Origin: a bacterium
GTDB taxonomy: Bacteria > SZUA-79 > Acidulodesulfobacterales > Acidulodesulfobacteraceae
NCBI GenBank assembly: GCA_021825865.1
Contig: JAKAFU010000008.1
Coordinates: forward strand, 1 to 62,264
DNA: 62,264 nucleotides
Reading direction: 5' to 3'
Part shown: positions 8,159 to 18,330 of the stretch, piece by piece
How the letters are laid out: every line of letters begins with the position of its first letter
Position numbering within the stretch: position 1 is the stretch's first letter
The notes under the pieces: generated by a model
Seen by the model: only the letters and a program-made list of their open reading frames with translations
Told to the model about the DNA's origin: nothing
Database searches by the model: none
Program-made: the position numbers and the translations under genes

Positions 8159-9019
8159 ATGAAAGTCAACAAAGCTGTATTTCCTGCGGCAGGCTTAGGG
8201 ACAAGGCTGCTGCCCATTACAAAATCTATACCTAAAGAAATGCTGATTCTGGTGGATAAACCGCTTATACAATACGGCGTGGAAGAGTGTATAGAATCTG
8301 AAATTCAGGATATAATTATAATAACGGGGAGAGGAAAAACGGCAATAGAAGACTATTTTGACAGATCTATCGAGCATGAAATACTTCTAAAAGAGAAAGG
8401 CAAACATGACCTGCTGCAATCGGTTAAAGATATAGCAAACATGATTAATTTTTCCTACACCAGACAGAAAGAGGCATTGGGTCTGGGGCATGCAATATTA
8501 TGCGCACAAAATTTGATAGGCGACGAACCTTTTTCGGTTGTACTCAGTGATGATATAATTGACGCTAAAGTACCGGTTATGAAACAAATGATAGATATAT
8601 ACAAACAATATCGGTACAGCGTACTGGCAGTTCAAAAAGTAAAAGACGAAGATATCTCGAAATATGGTATAATGAAAGGAGTAGAGATAGAAAAAGGGGT
8701 CTATAAGATAGAAGATTTGGTAGAAAAACCGGAAAAAGAGGAAGCTCCTTCAAATCTTGCAATAATTGGAAGATATATTCTCACCCCAAGAATTTTTGAT
8801 TTTTTAAAAGAAACTAAACCCGGAAAAGGAGGAGAAATTCAATTGACTGACGCAATAAAATCTCTTCTCAGCGTTCAGCCTGTTTACGCTTTAGAATTTG
8901 AAGGAATAAGATATGACGGAGGTAATAAGCTTGAACTTCTCGAAGCTCAGGTTGCTTTCGGACTTAAAAACAAAGAAATTAAAGACGGATTGTTAGAATT
9001 TATAAAAAATATTATTTAA
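8159..9019 (+). CDS. galU: UTP-glucose-1-phosphate uridylyltransferase
   Basis: The 286-residue protein makes UDP-glucose from UTP and glucose-1-phosphate, the precursor for LPS core and other surface glycans. The nucleotidyltransferase motif FPAAGLGTRLLPITKSIPKE (residues 8-27) is followed by LILVDKPLIQYGVEE. SYTRQKEALGLGHAI and LSDDI supply the uracil and metal sites, and VEKPEKEEAPSNLAIIGRYI is diagnostic for GalU. Length is normal. Start at ATG 8159, preceded by AAGGGG. The hsp20 gene follows after 18 bp and is probably co-transcribed. Confidence 0.95.
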   Translation: MKVNKAVFPAAGLGTRLLPITKSIPKEMLILVDKPLIQYGVEECIESEIQDIIIITGRGKTAIEDYFDRSIEHEILLKEKGKHDLLQSVKDIANMINFSYTRQKEALGLGHAILCAQNLIGDEPFSVVLSDDIIDAKVPVMKQMIDIYKQYRYSVLAVQKVKDEDISKYGIMKGVEIEKGVYKIEDLVEKPEKEEAPSNLAIIGRYILTPRIFDFLKETKPGKGGEIQLTDAIKSLLSVQPVYALEFEGIRYDGGNKLELLEAQVAFGLKNKEIKDGLLEFIKNII

Positions 9020-9037
9020 TTTGGACTTAAAAATATT

Positions 9038-9526
9038 ATGAAGCATTACAATGCAGGTGACAATTATAGCGGCAAAATAATAAATTTTAAAAAAGAGGTA
9101 CAAAGATTATTTCGAGAACTGTTTGAATCAATTTATCTTGAAGACTTATCAGCCTCTTTCAGCGCCAACATTTCGCCTATAGATATTTACAGTACGAAAG
9201 ACAAACTCATCATTGAACTGGAAGTTCCCGGCGTTAAAAAAGAAGACATTACTGTAATAGTACAGGATAACATACTGATTATAAAATGGGTTTTGAATTC
9301 AAACTTAAATCACGGACACTCAGAAAACGCAGAAAGCTGCGATAATATCAGATTTTTATGTATGGAAAGGAGATTTGGAAAATTTGAAAAATTTTTGCTT
9401 TTGCCGTTCAGTCCATCTGATAAAAATGTCAGCGCGGTGCTGTCAAACGGTGTGCTGAAGATTATATTCAATATAGAATTTCAAAATATTCATTCAGAAA
9501 TAAATATTGAAATAGATTATAATTAA
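9038..9526 (+). CDS. Hsp20/alpha-crystallin small heat shock protein
   Basis: The 162-residue protein has an alpha-crystallin domain at about residues 45-150: SPIDIYSTKDKLIIELEVPG, then VKKEDITVIVQDNILII, and near the end VSAVLSNGVLKIIF. ATP-independent holdase chaperones of this family bind unfolding proteins. The usual C-terminal I-x-I/V tail motif is not obvious, but INIEIDYN could serve. It starts 18 bp after galU, with a weak ribosome site (TTGGAC). The next plus gene is the Lon protease, so a heat or acid stress pair is plausible but not shown. Confidence 0.88.
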   Translation: MKHYNAGDNYSGKIINFKKEVQRLFRELFESIYLEDLSASFSANISPIDIYSTKDKLIIELEVPGVKKEDITVIVQDNILIIKWVLNSNLNHGHSENAESCDNIRFLCMERRFGKFEKFLLLPFSPSDKNVSAVLSNGVLKIIFNIEFQNIHSEINIEIDYN

Positions 9527-9685
9527 TTTATAATTAATTGCGTGCAATTGTCTGAAATTTTAATTAATTTTATTGATTGATTTTAATTGATTATCATATT
9601 AATTTAAAGATATAATCATCATCATCAATTATAGTTATATTAATTTTAAAGATATAACTAACAGATATTATAAAATAAAACATAT

Positions 9686-9730
9686 TGTTTTTAGACTAAT
9701 TGTTTTTAGACTAATTGTTTTTACACTAAT
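9686..9730. repeat. Three tandem 15-bp repeats upstream of lon
   Basis: Three copies of TGTTTTTAGACTAAT occupy 9686-9700, 9701-9715 and 9716-9730, the last with one G to C change. The array ends about 20 bp before the lon start codon, immediately before the GGGAG ribosome site. It may hold the promoter (TTGTTT at 9700-9705, TACACT at 9722-9727) or be slippage-generated spacer. Confidence 0.8.
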
Positions 9731-9749
9731 TTACGGGAGATATATTTAT

Positions 9750-12284
9750 ATGACGCTTATAGCTAATTTTAATTATGAAACAGATTTTAAAGGTACAGAT
9801 GATGATATTACCGTCGGCAAAGGCGAAAATATCGACCAGCTTAGTTCACAGGAGGAGATTAAAATTCCTGATGTTATACCGATGCTGCCTATAAGAGACC
9901 TTGTAGTTTTTCCTTTTATGATCATACCTCTTTTTGTAGGAAGGGAAGCTTCTATAAAAGCCGTTGACGAGGCGCTGTCAAAGGACAGGCTGATACTTTT
10001 ATCCGCACAAAAAGATATAGTAGTTGAAGAACCGGCGCAAAACGACATATTTGACATAGGCACCGTTGCAATGATAATGAAAATGCTTAAATTGCCGGAC
10101 GGAAGAGTAAAAATATTAGTACAGGGCATTTCTAAAGCTAAGATAGAGAACTACGTGCAGGTTAAACCGTTTTATCTTGTTAAAATATCAAAAATTCAAG
10201 AAGAGGTTGTAACGGAAATAACACCGGCAATAGACGCATTAATGCGCAATGTAAAGGAACAGCTCGAAAAATACGTATCGCTCGGAAGAATGCCTTCCCA
10301 GGATATACTTATAATACTTGAAAATATTAATAATCCGGGGAGACTTGCCGACATAGTGGCATCTAATCTGGGTCTGAAAGTCGAAGAATCTCAGAAAATA
10401 CTGCAAGAATTTGATGCCGTTAAAAGGCTTAAAAAAATAAACGACGTACTTGCAAGGGAGATTGAAATTCTTTCCATGCAGGCAAAAATACAGTCTCAGG
10501 CTAAAGAAGAAATGACGAAAACCCAGAGAGACTATTTTTTAAGGGAGCAGCTGAGGGCAATTAAAAACGAACTCGGAGAAACAGACGATAAGACTCAGGA
10601 TATGAATGAGCTGAGAGAAAAAATCAGGGCAGCAAAACTGCCTCCGGAAATATTAAAAGAGACCGAAAAACAGCTCTCGAAACTAGAAATGATGCATCAG
10701 GACGCTGCCGAAGCTTCAACCATAAGAACCTATATCGAATGGATTATAGATGTGCCGTGGACTAAAAAAACCAAGGACAATCTAAATATTGAAGCCGCAA
10801 AAAAAATTCTTGACGAAGACCATTATGACCTTGAAAAAATAAAGGAAAGGATACTTGAATATCTGAGCGTACGCAAATTAAATAAAAAAATGAAGGGCCC
10901 TATACTCTGTTTTATAGGCCCTCCAGGCGTCGGCAAAACCTCGTTGGGAAAATCTATTGCAAAAGCTATGAATAGAAAATTCATAAGAGTATCGTTAGGC
11001 GGGGTTCACGACGAAGCTGAGATTAGAGGACATAGAAGGACATACGTCGGCGCGCTCCCCGGAAGGATTATCCAAGGTATTAAACAGGCCGGTACGAATA
11101 ATCCCGTATTTATGATAGACGAGATAGACAAAGTAGGGACAGATTTTAGGGGCGACCCTTCTTCCGCCCTGTTAGAAGTCTTAGACCCGGAGCAAAATTT
11201 TTCTTTTTCGGACCATTACTTAAATCTGCCGTTCGATCTGTCAAATGTTATGTTTGTTGCGACGGCAAATGTTGCAGATACAATACCTGGTCCGTTAAGA
11301 GACAGAATGGAAATCATTAATCTGTCGGGATATACCCTTGAAGAAAAAGAGAAGATTGCGGAAAAATACCTTATACCGAGGCAAATTAAAGAAAACGGCT
11401 TAAAATCAGATTATATAGAATTTATGCCAAGCGCTACGAGAACTATTATTGCAGGATATACAAGGGAAGCCGGGTTAAGAAATTTGGAAAGAGAAATAGG
11501 CACCGTGTGCCGAAAAGTTGCAAGGCAGATTGCGGAAAATAAAATAAAAAAATATATAATTTCTAATAAAAATATTGCTAAATACCTTGGAGCCATTAAA
11601 ATACTGCCCGAAGAGGAACGCACGAAAGATGAAATAGGGATTGTCACCGGGCTTGCATGGACACCCGTCGGCGGCGAAGTATTATACATAGAAACCGTTC
11701 TTTCTAAAGGCAAAGGTTCTTTATCTCTTACCGGACAGCTCGGCGACGTGATGAAAGAATCGGCGCAGGCAGGTTTGACCTATGCAAAATCCAAAGCTGA
11801 TGAACTTGGCATAAAATCTGATATTTTTGAAACCAACGATATACATCTTCATATTCCGGAAGGAGCAATACCAAAAGACGGACCGTCCGCCGGAATTTCA
11901 ATGGCTACTTCAATGATATCGGCGCTTACAAATAAACCGGTCAGAAAAGACATCGCCATGACGGGTGAAATAACGCTTCACGGAAATGTTTTGCCTATCG
12001 GCGGTTTAAAGGAAAAATCGCTTGCTGCTTTAAGAGCAAACATTAAAACAATTATTATACCGGACAGGAACAGGAAAGACCTTGATGAAATTTCACCATT
12101 GGTTAGAAAACATTTAAAATTTGTTCCGGTAAAAAATATGGATGAGGTCGTAAAATTAGCCATAATCGGTCTTGATAAGCCTGTTCAGCTTGATAAAACA
12201 GATAAAGCATCCGAAAATAATAACGCCGATAAAGGCGGTAAAGGCGGTAACAAAAAACAAACATTAAAAATAAAGAAAAAATAA
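9750..12284 (+). CDS. lon: ATP-dependent protease Lon (LonA type)
   Basis: The 844-residue protein is a full-length LonA. The N-terminal substrate domain begins with [20 protein letters not shown] (residues 43-62). The AAA+ domain has Walker A GPPGVGKT (390-397) and Walker B FMIDEID (454-460). The protease domain has the Ser-Lys dyad S713 (KDGPSAG) and K756 (GGLKEK), with the same 43-residue spacing as E. coli Lon. It degrades misfolded and regulatory proteins in the cytoplasm. Residues 1-40 are acidic and unconserved, and the last 35 residues are Lys/Gly/Asn-rich low complexity. ATG start at 9750 after a GGGAGA site; thiL begins 4 bp after the stop. Confidence 0.98.
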   Translation: MTLIANFNYETDFKGTDDDITVGKGENIDQLSSQEEIKIPDVIPMLPIRDLVVFPFMIIPLFVGREASIKAVDEALSKDRLILLSAQKDIVVEEPAQNDIFDIGTVAMIMKMLKLPDGRVKILVQGISKAKIENYVQVKPFYLVKISKIQEEVVTEITPAIDALMRNVKEQLEKYVSLGRMPSQDILIILENINNPGRLADIVASNLGLKVEESQKILQEFDAVKRLKKINDVLAREIEILSMQAKIQSQAKEEMTKTQRDYFLREQLRAIKNELGETDDKTQDMNELREKIRAAKLPPEILKETEKQLSKLEMMHQDAAEASTIRTYIEWIIDVPWTKKTKDNLNIEAAKKILDEDHYDLEKIKERILEYLSVRKLNKKMKGPILCFIGPPGVGKTSLGKSIAKAMNRKFIRVSLGGVHDEAEIRGHRRTYVGALPGRIIQGIKQAGTNNPVFMIDEIDKVGTDFRGDPSSALLEVLDPEQNFSFSDHYLNLPFDLSNVMFVATANVADTIPGPLRDRMEIINLSGYTLEEKEKIAEKYLIPRQIKENGLKSDYIEFMPSATRTIIAGYTREAGLRNLEREIGTVCRKVARQIAENKIKKYIISNKNIAKYLGAIKILPEEERTKDEIGIVTGLAWTPVGGEVLYIETVLSKGKGSLSLTGQLGDVMKESAQAGLTYAKSKADELGIKSDIFETNDIHLHIPEGAIPKDGPSAGISMATSMISALTNKPVRKDIAMTGEITLHGNVLPIGGLKEKSLAALRANIKTIIIPDRNRKDLDEISPLVRKHLKFVPVKNMDEVVKLAIIGLDKPVQLDKTDKASENNNADKGGKGGNKKQTLKIKKK

Positions 12285-12288
12285 AAAA

Positions 12289-13581
12289 TTGGACGAATTA
12301 AGCCTGATTTCTTATATCGAAAAAAATAGCCGTGAAAAGCTCAAATTTAACGGTTCTATGATAATTGAATCTATCGGGGACGACACGGCTATTTTTCGAG
12401 ATAAAAATAACATATTAATTACATCAGATACGCTCACCGAAAACACTCATTTTAGAACAGACTATTACTCTTTCAGCCAGATAGGCGCTAAAGCACTCCT
12501 TGCTAATATAAGCGACATTGCATCTATGGGGGGAACGCCGAGACTTTTTATCCTATCATTGCTTGTGCCTGATTATTTGACTGAAGTTCATATAAAAGAA
12601 ACTATCGACGGCATAATAAAAACGGCAAAAAATGACAAAATTTCTCTTATAGGCGGGAATATATCAAAAGCGAGAGAGTTTTCAATATCTATTACCCTTC
12701 TTGGGGACTATACCGCTCAACAAACGGCAATTCCGAGATATAAAGCCGAATATGACGACCTTATATTTGTTTCAGGATATATTGGCAATGCTTGGCTTTC
12801 CTACTACATTATGGAAAATAAAGAACGCATTGGAGAATGTATTGAGAAATTTATACTAGATACGGATGCAGATATGGATAATGACAGGACATCTGTAAAT
12901 GCAGCGGCTCTTTTTAAAAATCCGTATAAAATATATAAGACGCACAACAAATTTAAAACATCCGGCAAATACAGAACATCCAAAAATACATTAATACAAT
13001 TTATTGAAAATTATGCAAAAAAAAATTTAATTCATCCTTCACGAGTCAAATTAGGCAAAATATTAGCCGCAAGTAAAATTGCAAATTCTATGACTGATAT
13101 AAGCGACGGACTTTATAAAGATATAAACAATTTATTAAGCAGCAAAGATAAAAATTCAGGCGCTTTAATCACAGCAGACCATATTCCTTTAAGCGATGAA
13201 TTTAAAAATATAGTAAAAATTTTAAATTTAAAAGATACCGACATCTTAAATAATATTATTTCTTTCGGCGAAGATTATGAACTGCTGTGGTCAATGAGCC
13301 GCGCAGGCGAGAACAAATTACTTGAAATAGCAAAAAAAGAAAGAATAAAAATTTCTAAAATAGGTTCAATAGTTAAATGTAATACCGACGCTCATTACGG
13401 TACTGACGCTGCCGGCTGTGATGACGGTGCCGGTACTAACGAGACCTGCTATAATGACGGCACATGCTGTAACGACGCAGATTTCGAAGTAAATAAAGGG
13501 ACGAGGGTCAATTTTATATACAAAAACAAATCGTTAGTAATAACGCCTATGACATTTAAACACATATCTAACAATTTATAA
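12289..13581 (+). CDS. thiL: Thiamine-monophosphate kinase with two low-complexity inserts
   Basis: ThiL phosphorylates thiamine phosphate to thiamine diphosphate. The conserved parts are intact: GDDTAIF (residues 30-36), TSDTLTENTHF, ANISDIASMGGTPR, IGGNISKA, MTDISDGL and SFGEDYELLW. At 430 residues it is about 100 longer than usual. One extra segment lies at about 178-245 (acidic then Lys/Thr-rich). The second, at about 364-404, is Cys/Asp/Gly/Thr/Asn-rich with five Cys (C364, C377, C387, C393, C394) and ends before a final beta strand (RVNFIYK). The start is TTG 12289, 4 bp after lon, implying translational coupling. No thiamine riboswitch was seen. Confidence 0.9.
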   Translation: MDELSLISYIEKNSREKLKFNGSMIIESIGDDTAIFRDKNNILITSDTLTENTHFRTDYYSFSQIGAKALLANISDIASMGGTPRLFILSLLVPDYLTEVHIKETIDGIIKTAKNDKISLIGGNISKAREFSISITLLGDYTAQQTAIPRYKAEYDDLIFVSGYIGNAWLSYYIMENKERIGECIEKFILDTDADMDNDRTSVNAAALFKNPYKIYKTHNKFKTSGKYRTSKNTLIQFIENYAKKNLIHPSRVKLGKILAASKIANSMTDISDGLYKDINNLLSSKDKNSGALITADHIPLSDEFKNIVKILNLKDTDILNNIISFGEDYELLWSMSRAGENKLLEIAKKERIKISKIGSIVKCNTDAHYGTDAAGCDDGAGTNETCYNDGTCCNDADFEVNKGTRVNFIYKNKSLVITPMTFKHISNNL

Positions 13582-13848
13582 TAATATTACACAATAAATC
13601 ACTAAGCTAAACAGTTAATTAAATATTATTAAATATAATTAAATAATTAAGCTATTTAAGTAAAAGGGTAATTGAATTGGGACGACGATTAAGTTCCCAG
13701 AGTAAACTAGACAATCGGGATAGACTATTAAGCTAAGAAAATGCATATACATTACTTATAACGATATTTAACAACTTATCATAATATTTAATAATTTAAT
13801 TAATTCAATAGGCAAGCTTATAATTATAATTCATATAATCATATAAGA

Positions 13849-14820
13849 ATGAATATACCTTTATTTATTTTCCTTTTTATTATTTTTTTAATTTTTTCTT
13901 CTTTGTTTTCGCTTTCAGAATCTTCAGTTTTTTCCCTGACGCAAACTGAAATAGACGAGCTGAATTTCAAAAAAAAGTATAAAGTAATTTTTCTTATCAG
14001 AAAGTCGGCTATCTTTTTAATAATAATACTTATAGGAAATTTAACGGCAAATGTTCTGGCTGCCAGCATAGCAGCTTTAGTTTTAAACTATTATTTTCAT
14101 AATATATCTATTATTTATTCTATAATTATAATCTCTTTACTTCTAATAATTTTAGCCGAAATTATACCTAAAATAATCGCTTTAAAAAAACCGGTTGAAT
14201 TTTCTATTATTATCGCAAATATATTTTATCCGCTTACTGCATTAATTGACTCCGCAACAAACAAAATAGGCTTTACCGGTAAAATATTTCAATTAAGAAA
14301 AAATGAATCATTATCCAACGAAGAGTTGAGAACTATTATTGAAATAGGTAAAAATGAGGGTGAAATAAAAGAAAAAGAATATGAATTAATAAAAAATTTT
14401 TTAAAATTGTCGCTCCTGAAAGCCGGCAGTATAATGACTAAAAATGACAAAATATTCTCATTAGACGTCAGCACGCCGGTTGTAAATGCCGTTACTCTGA
14501 TTGAAGAAAATCATTTTTCAAGGATTCCTATATATTTCAGAGAAAAAGATAATATTATAGGTATCTTACTTGCTAAAAATATATTAGCTAAAGTATATAC
14601 GGACATTGAAGAAAAAAGAACTCTGAATTCTTTTTTAATTAAACCTTATTTTATTCCGGCATCGAAGAATGTTCTTGACCTCTTCAGAGAACTCCAAAAG
14701 AAAAAAATCCATATTGCAATAGTCGTAAATGAATATGGTAAAATGACCGGTCTGGTCACCATGGAAGATTTGCTTGAAGAAATTTTCGGTGAAATCGAAG
14801 ATGAATATGACGTTCAATAG
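13849..14820 (+). CDS. CNNM/CorC-type membrane protein (DUF21 plus CBS pair)
   Basis: The 323-residue protein has an N-terminal CNNM (DUF21) transmembrane domain with hydrophobic segments near residues 1-20, 50-75 and 83-105, and the signature [14 protein letters not shown]. After [18 protein letters not shown] comes a CBS pair at about 190-320 containing [19 protein letters not shown] and [20 protein letters not shown]. The family is linked to magnesium and cobalt efflux or sensing. It lacks the C-terminal CorC_HlyC domain that its downstream partner retains. The next gene begins 50 bp downstream, so the two probably arose by duplication and may form a heteromer. Confidence 0.85.
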   Translation: MNIPLFIFLFIIFLIFSSLFSLSESSVFSLTQTEIDELNFKKKYKVIFLIRKSAIFLIIILIGNLTANVLAASIAALVLNYYFHNISIIYSIIIISLLLIILAEIIPKIIALKKPVEFSIIIANIFYPLTALIDSATNKIGFTGKIFQLRKNESLSNEELRTIIEIGKNEGEIKEKEYELIKNFLKLSLLKAGSIMTKNDKIFSLDVSTPVVNAVTLIEENHFSRIPIYFREKDNIIGILLAKNILAKVYTDIEEKRTLNSFLIKPYFIPASKNVLDLFRELQKKKIHIAIVVNEYGKMTGLVTMEDLLEEIFGEIEDEYDVQ

Positions 14821-14870
14821 CAATGCAGCAATAAAGAATTTTAAAAACAATTATTATAAATAAATATACT

Positions 14871-16130
14871 ATGAATAACAGCTATATTATCGTAAATTTG
14901 ATATATTATTTTATTATAATTATTATTGCTATTTTTTTTGAAGGATTCTTTGCAGGTTCGGAAATCGGCATTATAAGCTACGATAAAATAAAAATAAAGC
15001 ATAAAGAAATGCAGGGAAATAAGCTTGCCGGTTTTTTAATTAAAAAAACAAAAAATCCCGAAAACACATTTGCGACAACTTTAATAGGGAATAATATTTC
15101 CAATACTACTGCAACAATTATAGCAACTAGTGTTTTATTTGAATATGTTCATAAATGGACGCCTTTCGTCGTAGCTCTCGTGCTGACCCCGTTCATGATA
15201 ATATTCGGCGAAATTATACCTAAAATGATTTACCGCAAATATGCCAATACGCTAATGCTTAAATCAATCCCGTTTATAGCTTTTTTCTCTGTGCTGTTTT
15301 ATCCGATAAACCTGATATTTATAGGGTTGTCAAAAATATTAAACATTGTTTTTAAAGGTAAATCTAAAAATGTATTCCTGACAAAAGACGAATTGGTTAA
15401 AGTACTAACGATAAGCGGAAACATCGGAGAATTAAAGGATTATGAAAAAAAAATAATAAAGCGTATTTTTGAATTTGGAAAAAAAACTGCCAAAGATATA
15501 ATGATACCTTTAATAAGCATTGTAGCCGCAGAAGAATCAACATCCGTGATTGAAGCTCGTAAAACAATAATAGAATCCAATTATTCAAGAATACCCGTCT
15601 TTAAAGACCGCATAGACAATATTACTGGAATCGCCTTTGCTTTTGATATCTATAATAAAGAAAATAACGATAAAATTATCAGAGAGATTGCAAAGCCCGT
15701 CCTATTTATTCCCGAAACGTTAAGTATTTCGGTTTTAATGCTCCGAATGCAAAAAAGCCATCAGCAGGCTTCTATAGTAGTTGATGAATACGGCGGCGCT
15801 GCCGGTTTAATAACCTTTGAAGATATTCTTGAAGAAATAGTCGGTGAAATAAGGGATGAAACAGACGAAGAAGAATTTATGTATAAAAAAATAGGGAAAA
15901 ATACCTATATTATCAACACAAGATTAAGCTTAAACGAATTAAACGAATTATTGAATACAAAAATAAATAATCAGGAAGAAACTGATTACGAAACAATTTC
16001 AGGACTGATTATGGACAGACTGGGACGAATCCCTGCGCCTGGCGAAAAGTTTTTGATAGATAACATGCAGTTTACGGTCACAAAGGCAACGGACAAATCC
16101 GTCAAAGAGGTCGTTCTTACCTATTTTTAA
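14871..16130 (+). CDS. CNNM/CorC-type membrane protein (DUF21, CBS pair, CorC_HlyC domain)
   Basis: The 419-residue protein has the DUF21 membrane domain (to about residue 190) with FFEGFFAGSEIGIISYDKIK, IGNNISNTTAT and FGEIIPKMIYRKYAN. A CBS pair (about 205-330) with NYSRIPVFKDRIDNITGIAF and VVDEYGGAAGLITFEDILEE follows. The C-terminal CorC_HlyC domain (about 335-415) includes INTRLSLNELNELLNTKINN and ETISGLIMDRLGRIPAPGEK. The family is associated with divalent-cation efflux or homeostasis, and older hemolysin labels are misleading. Length is full. It is the last gene of the plus-strand run; a 377-bp gap follows before the convergent thioredoxin gene. Confidence 0.9.
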   Translation: MNNSYIIVNLIYYFIIIIIAIFFEGFFAGSEIGIISYDKIKIKHKEMQGNKLAGFLIKKTKNPENTFATTLIGNNISNTTATIIATSVLFEYVHKWTPFVVALVLTPFMIIFGEIIPKMIYRKYANTLMLKSIPFIAFFSVLFYPINLIFIGLSKILNIVFKGKSKNVFLTKDELVKVLTISGNIGELKDYEKKIIKRIFEFGKKTAKDIMIPLISIVAAEESTSVIEARKTIIESNYSRIPVFKDRIDNITGIAFAFDIYNKENNDKIIREIAKPVLFIPETLSISVLMLRMQKSHQQASIVVDEYGGAAGLITFEDILEEIVGEIRDETDEEEFMYKKIGKNTYIINTRLSLNELNELLNTKINNQEETDYETISGLIMDRLGRIPAPGEKFLIDNMQFTVTKATDKSVKEVVLTYF

Positions 16131-16258
16131 AGGTATATATCCCAATCAAACATTCGCTTTTTTGCCTGTTTCTTGCTAAATAAACAAGTGCATTTTCTGC
16201 TCTTGCCCCAGCCTTTTAATTATACAACGTGAAAAATTTTCATACACTACAATAATAT

Positions 16259-16347
16259 GCAGCTTATTTTCCAACCTATGTTTCTTTAAATTAGGTCAAT
16301 AAGTATAAAAGCAGTTTATTTTTTAAACTTTGTTTCTTTAAATTAGA
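16259..16347. repeat. Two imperfect ~37-bp direct repeats in the 16131-16507 spacer
   Basis: The spacer between the CNNM gene and trxA holds two imperfect copies (16259-16295 and 16311-16347) that share gcag-tttatttt and TTTCTTTAAATTAG, 52 bp apart. Nothing else recognisable is seen in the spacer apart from the trxA terminator. The first 90 bp (16131-16225) are less AT-rich, with short open frames but no gene I can name. Confidence 0.55.
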
Positions 16348-16394
16348 TCTAAATTAGTCTAAAATTTTTATAATATTATAATTATTGTTGAGAT

Positions 16395-16454
16395 TATAAA
16401 AAATAAAAAGAGCTGCACTTAATTTATTTTTTGAATAAATAAAATACAGCTCTT
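16395..16454 (-). terminator. Rho-independent terminator downstream of trxA
   Basis: AAGAGCTG (16408-16415) pairs with CAGCTCTT (16447-16454), with an inner AT stem. Read on the minus strand it ends in CTCTTTTTATTTTTT. It lies about 55 bp after the trxA stop codon. Confidence 0.8.
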
Positions 16455-16507
16455 CTTAATTAACAATACAACTTTTATTAATTATACTATAACTAATTTG
16501 ACTAATT

Positions 16508-16843
16508 TTAATTTGATATAGCCTTATCTATCATTTGTTTAAAAGCAGCTTTTGGAGCGGCGCCGACAATCTGATCTACTACCTTTCCTTTGTTAAACAA
16601 TATTACGGTAGGAATACCTCTCACACCGTACGAACCCGGAGTAGCTTGATTTTCATCAACATTAACCTTACCTACTTTTAAAACATCGCCGTAATCGGCA
16701 GCAATTTCATCAATGACAGGAGCTACTGCCCTGCATGGAGCGCACCACACTGCCCAGAAATCAACCAATACAGGTTTTCCTGCTTTTAAAACTTCAGCAT
16801 CAAAATTACTGTCTGTAAAAGTCATGACTTTATCTGAAGCCAT
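16508..16843 (-). CDS. trxA: Thioredoxin with WCAPC active site
   Basis: The 111-residue single-domain thioredoxin has active site W33-C34-A35-P36-C37 in [16 protein letters not shown], the buried Asp of VDFWA and the cis-proline GIPTVILF. It reduces protein disulfides in the cytoplasm. The usual WCGPC Gly is Ala, which in the family tends to shift redox potential and partner choice but keeps the fold. Start at ATG 16843, behind AAGGAGGA. It has its own terminator at 16395-16454, so it is likely monocistronic. No thioredoxin reductase lies in the window. Confidence 0.95.
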   Translation of the reverse strand: MASDKVMTFTDSNFDAEVLKAGKPVLVDFWAVWCAPCRAVAPVIDEIAADYGDVLKVGKVNVDENQATPGSYGVRGIPTVILFNKGKVVDQIVGAAPKAAFKQMIDKAISN

Positions 16844-17119
16844 AAATAAGTCCTCCTTATTAAAATTAAATTTTATGTTACGATACTATCCATCGTCGAT
16901 TATCCATTCTGCTTTTATATTTTAGCTCCCGCTTAATGCCCTTAATGCCGTGTATCTCACCGCATCTAGAATGTTTTAGCTGCATGTTACAGCATATTCT
17001 ATATTTCTATCTATATAATAAATAATAATATAAGTAAATATATATCTATATCTTAACTAAGTCAATGAATTTATTTATTTATCTATTTATTTACATTATT
17101 TACACATTTTATTCACTGC

Positions 17120-18175
17120 TTAAGCTCTTTGTTCTGCTCTTAAAATAAGCTCATCGGAAATTTTGTTAAAAACGGCTTTAACCTCCGGATTTCTGTCTTT
17201 AGTCATAAAAGGCTCTCCTGAATCTGATAATTCGCATATATCTTCAATTATCGGTATTTCCCCAAGAAAATTCACGCCCAGCCTTTCAGCTGCAGTCTTT
17301 GCTCCGCCATGTTTGAATATATCCGAACGTTTTCCGCAGTGGGGACAAACAAAATAGCTCATATTTTCAACAATTCCGAAGACCGGAACATTAACTTTAT
17401 CAAACATTCCCAGTGCTTTCTTTGCATCAATAAGCGATATATCCTGAGGTGTAGAAACAACAATGGCAAAATTTATCGGAACCGTTTGGACAAGTGTAAG
17501 CTGGATATCGCCCGTACCGGGAGGTAAATCGACGACAAGAAAGTCTATATCGCCCCATTCAACATCTTTTAAAAACTGGGTCGTAACCTGCATTACTATC
17601 GGACCTCTCCATATTGCAGGCGTGTCTTCCGGTATCAAAAAACCAAGCGACATTAATTTTATGCCATATTTTTCTATAGGAACAATCCGTTTATCTTCGG
17701 TTAATTCAGGTCTCTGATTTATTCCCATCATCATTGGAACGCTGGGACCGTACATGTCGGCATCCATAAGACCTACTTTTTTGCCCTGCTGTGCTAAACT
17801 GATAGCAAGGTTTACGCTAAAGGTCGATTTTCCCACTCCGCCTTTTCCGCTTGCTACGGCAATTATATTTTTAACGCCTTTTATAGGAGACTGCTCGTCA
17901 AAAGGATTTTTTCCGTGCCCTTCCTCATGGCTGCTTCCGCAGCCGCAAGAACCGCCCTCTTCCTCTTCATCTTCGCCGCAGCCGCATGAACCTCCGTCAT
18001 GACCGTGTCCTTCTTCATGGCCGCATCCGCAAGAATCTTCTTCATTGCGGCGGTATCCATGATGCTCCTCTTCATGTCCGCAGCCGCATGAACTGCCGTC
18101 ATGATTTCCGTCTGTTCCGCATTCACATTCAATATCTTTACCGTCTTTTGCCTTATTCTTATCTAAGTTACCCAT
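17120..18175 (-). CDS. Mrp/NBP35-type Fe-S cluster carrier ATPase with expanded Cys/His repeat N-terminus
   Basis: The 351-residue protein has a P-loop domain from about residue 100: deviant Walker [11 protein letters not shown] (109-118), [10 protein letters not shown] (138-147), VDLPPGTGD and the C-terminal cluster-binding CPHC in [12 protein letters not shown]. Proteins of this family bind and deliver [4Fe-4S] clusters, here plausibly to the many Fe-S enzymes of sulfate respiration. The first 90 residues are unusual: C17-x-C19 and four CGCG blocks (30-33, 49-52, 64-67, 77-80), spaced by His/Glu/Asp/Gly-rich linkers. Most relatives have far fewer Cys there. It is preceded by the radical SAM gene (155-bp gap). 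Confidence 0.9.
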   Translation of the reverse strand: MGNLDKNKAKDGKDIECECGTDGNHDGSSCGCGHEEEHHGYRRNEEDSCGCGHEEGHGHDGGSCGCGEDEEEEGGSCGCGSSHEEGHGKNPFDEQSPIKGVKNIIAVASGKGGVGKSTFSVNLAISLAQQGKKVGLMDADMYGPSVPMMMGINQRPELTEDKRIVPIEKYGIKLMSLGFLIPEDTPAIWRGPIVMQVTTQFLKDVEWGDIDFLVVDLPPGTGDIQLTLVQTVPINFAIVVSTPQDISLIDAKKALGMFDKVNVPVFGIVENMSYFVCPHCGKRSDIFKHGGAKTAAERLGVNFLGEIPIIEDICELSDSGEPFMTKDRNPEVKAVFNKISDELILRAEQRA

Positions 18176-18330
18176 AACATCTCCTGAAATTTAATTTAAT
18201 TTGAATAAACACACTTAAAGTATATGAACATACATTAAATATCCATATATATAAATATTATCATAGACAACTAAAATATTCAAGAATATATTAACATAAT
18301 TTATATTATCATATCGTTACGCTGCCTATC

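Noticed and set aside
17754..18002. Plus-strand frame rich in Pro, Ser and Gln opposite the Mrp N-terminus
   Set aside because: It is the antisense shadow of the CGCG/His/Glu repeats of the Mrp-type protein.
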